From assembly GCF_900115955.1 (NCBI RefSeq), contig NZ_FOYL01000004.1:682001-746000 (forward strand): a stretch of 64,000 bases of DNA, given 5' to 3'. Made by a program: the position numbers and the translations under genes. This stretch comes from Lentzea waywayandensis (lineage in GTDB: Bacteria > Actinomycetota > Actinomycetes > Mycobacteriales > Pseudonocardiaceae). Positions 62,806 to 64,000 of the stretch are shown one piece after another. The notes beneath the pieces are model-generated. The model was not told where the DNA came from and ran no database searches. It was given only the letters and a program-made list of their open reading frames with translations. Within the stretch, counting starts at the first letter, position 1. Each line of letters begins with the position of its first letter.

Positions 62806-63657
62806 TCAGCGGGCAGCGGCCTGACCGCCCGGTCCGACCAGCCCTGACGTGTCACTCGCGGCCATCTGCCTGTCCGCGTCGGCCACGTCCTCGACCGCCT
62901 GGCGGTCCACGACCATCGGCGTGAACGCGCGGAAGTACTTCAGAACGCCGACCCAGCCGGGGACGTGGACCGCCTTCGACCGCTTCTCGATGCCCCTGAC
63001 CACGGCCTTGCCGACGTTGCGGACGGGGTACTTCTTGCCGGCCACGCCCGGCATGCCCTTGCGCAGCCTGCCGAAGACCGGGTGCTCGTCGGCGCTGTTG
63101 ACCATGTCCGTGGAGATCCACGAGAAGTACGCGGTGCCGACGTCGACGCCCAGGTGCCTGACCTCGGCCCGCAGGCTGTCCGCAAACGCTTCGCAGCCCG
63201 CCTTCGCCGCCGAGTAGGCCGCGTTGCCGGGGATGTGGACGATCGCGGCGAGCGACGAGACGACCAGGCAGTAGCCGCGGCTGCGAATCAGGTGCGGCAG
63301 CGCCGTGCGGACCGTGCGCCACACACCTAGCAGGTTGACCTCGATGACCCGTTCGAACGCCTTCGGGTCCATGGAGCGCACGAACCCGGTGGCCGCGATG
63401 CCCGCGTTCGCCACCACGACGTCGATGCCGCCGAAGTGGGCCACGACCTCGTTCATGACGCGGTCGAGCGCGTCCCAGTCGGTGACATCTGCTTCCCACG
63501 CCTTGCCGCCGGTCTGTCGCGCGACCTCTTCGAGCTGGGCCTTCTCCAGCCCTACGAGCGCGAGACGAGCCCCGCGCGTGGCCAGTTGCCTCGCCACCTC
63601 GGCGCCGATGCCCCTGGCCGCGCCGGTGATCAGTACCACCTTGCCCGTGACGTCCAT
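62806..63657 (-). CDS. short-chain dehydrogenase
   Basis: 283 aa from the ATG at 63657; a GTG at 63666 is possible. TGAARGIGAEVARQLATRG (cofactor motif), NAGIAATGF and the catalytic Ser in VVSSLAAIVHIPG with Tyr/Lys in YSAAKAG define a classical SDR. A C-terminal region (about 200-283) with KKYPVRNVGKAVVRGIEKRSKAVHVPGWVG recalls membrane-linked SDRs of lipid metabolism. The substrate is unknown. It is downstream of the aldo/keto reductase gene on the same strand. Confidence 0.83.
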   Translation of the reverse strand: MDVTGKVVLITGAARGIGAEVARQLATRGARLALVGLEKAQLEEVARQTGGKAWEADVTDWDALDRVMNEVVAHFGGIDVVVANAGIAATGFVRSMDPKAFERVIEVNLLGVWRTVRTALPHLIRSRGYCLVVSSLAAIVHIPGNAAYSAAKAGCEAFADSLRAEVRHLGVDVGTAYFSWISTDMVNSADEHPVFGRLRKGMPGVAGKKYPVRNVGKAVVRGIEKRSKAVHVPGWVGVLKYFRAFTPMVVDRQAVEDVADADRQMAASDTSGLVGPGGQAAAR

Positions 63658-63702
63658 GCTCGTCACGGTAACGCAACCTACTCCCGGTAAGCTACTGGCA
63701 AG

Positions 63703-64000
63703 TTAAATTGCGCTCAGACGGTCCACCTCGGCCTGGCTGAGCTCCAGGGTCAGCACCGCGAGCAGGTCGCTGAGCTGCTCCAACGTGCGCGCGGACGCGA
63801 TCGGCGCGGCCACCGTCGGCTGCTGGGCGAGCCACGCGAGGGCGACCGACGCGACCGAGGTCTCGTGCGTCTCGGCCAGCTCGTCGAGCACTTCGAGGAC
63901 CTGCAGACCGTGCTCGTCGAGGAACTTCGAGGCGGCGCCGGCTCGTGCGCTCTGAACCTCGACGCCCGGCCGGTACTTGCCGCTCAGGAAGCCCTTGGCG
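63703..64000 (-). CDS. aldo/keto reductase, C-terminal part (cut by window)
   Basis: The reading frame runs off the right edge; only the last ~98 codons are present. They read AKGFLSGKYRPGVEVQS, then VLDELAETHETSVASVALAWLAQQPTVAAPIASARTLEQL and ELSQAEVDRLSAI, the C-terminal cofactor-binding part of the AKR barrel. The 3' end lies 37 bp before the SDR start, so the two may be co-transcribed. The catalytic residues lie in the missing part. Confidence 0.8.
   Translation of the reverse strand, partial: AKGFLSGKYRPGVEVQSARAGAASKFLDEHGLQVLEVLDELAETHETSVASVALAWLAQQPTVAAPIASARTLEQLSDLLAVLTLELSQAEVDRLSAI

Overview
This window is high-GC actinobacterial chromosome, most likely from the Pseudonocardiaceae (Lentzea/Saccharothrix/Amycolatopsis type). 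The support is the very GC-rich third codon positions, many GTG and TTG starts, a dnaK-grpE-dnaJ-hspR operon with HspR (HAIR) operators, DasR-type operators at N-acetylglucosamine (GlcNAc) genes, a FadE5/EtfD pair like that of mycobacteria, and a LAxTG-type sorting signal. I see no prophage, insertion sequence, CRISPR array or large biosynthetic cluster. The region reads as core chromosome with small accessory modules. The aldo/keto reductase at the right edge is cut by the window.

Layout. 0-9.3 kb: pentapeptide-repeat membrane protein, DUF4259 protein, PIN toxin/HTH antitoxin pair, thioredoxin-NHL protein, GroES-like protein, VanW-like envelope protein, DUF1206 protein, and a C-terminally truncated Cmx-like drug exporter behind what looks like a leader-peptide attenuator. 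9.3-16.2 kb: FadE5-like acyl-CoA dehydrogenase, FAD monooxygenase/TetR divergent pair, response regulator, sodium:solute symporter. 16.4-25.8 kb: tRNA-Gly(CCC), dcd, CDF metal exporter, MarR, LAxTG surface protein, holin-family protein, EtfD, SMR exporter with TetR, DUF4097 lipoprotein. 26-30.5 kb: heat-shock operon dnaK-grpE-dnaJ-hspR plus one unknown gene. 30.5-38 kb: SDR/TetR divergent pair, glyA, flavohemoglobin, PPOX protein, a 630-bp repeat-rich non-coding stretch, DHA2 exporter, VOC protein. 38.1-49 kb: clpB (second HspR target), small unknowns, pyrE, SpoU methyltransferase, GH76, and a LacI-controlled sugar module (epimerase on one side; PfkB and P-loop kinases on the other). 49-56.8 kb: XRE-NB-ARC-TPR regulator, I36 inhibitor, DedA, FAD-linked oxidase, Tat amidohydrolase, GH18 chitinase. 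56.8-64 kb: FAD monooxygenase/TetR, nagK-nagA-small membrane protein-DedA operon, ECF sigma factor, YciI, SDR and the partial aldo/keto reductase.

Several genes are linked by shared sites rather than by position. HAIR elements join dnaK and clpB under HspR. Near-consensus DasR boxes precede the secreted chitinase and nagKA, so chitin cleavage and GlcNAc use are probably co-regulated. A 16-bp palindrome upstream of etfD recurs twice, in degenerate form, upstream of fadE5, suggesting common control of acyl-CoA dehydrogenation and its electron outlet. Many genes have a TANNNT box 5-8 nt before the start codon and no Shine-Dalgarno sequence, the pattern of leaderless transcripts. The parts that standard annotation explains least are the attenuator-like leader of the truncated exporter, the fadE5/etfD operator, the 13-bp tandem array and large nested inverted repeat at 35.4-35.9 kb, and a 33-residue acidic small ORF with its own downstream terminator at 18.3 kb.
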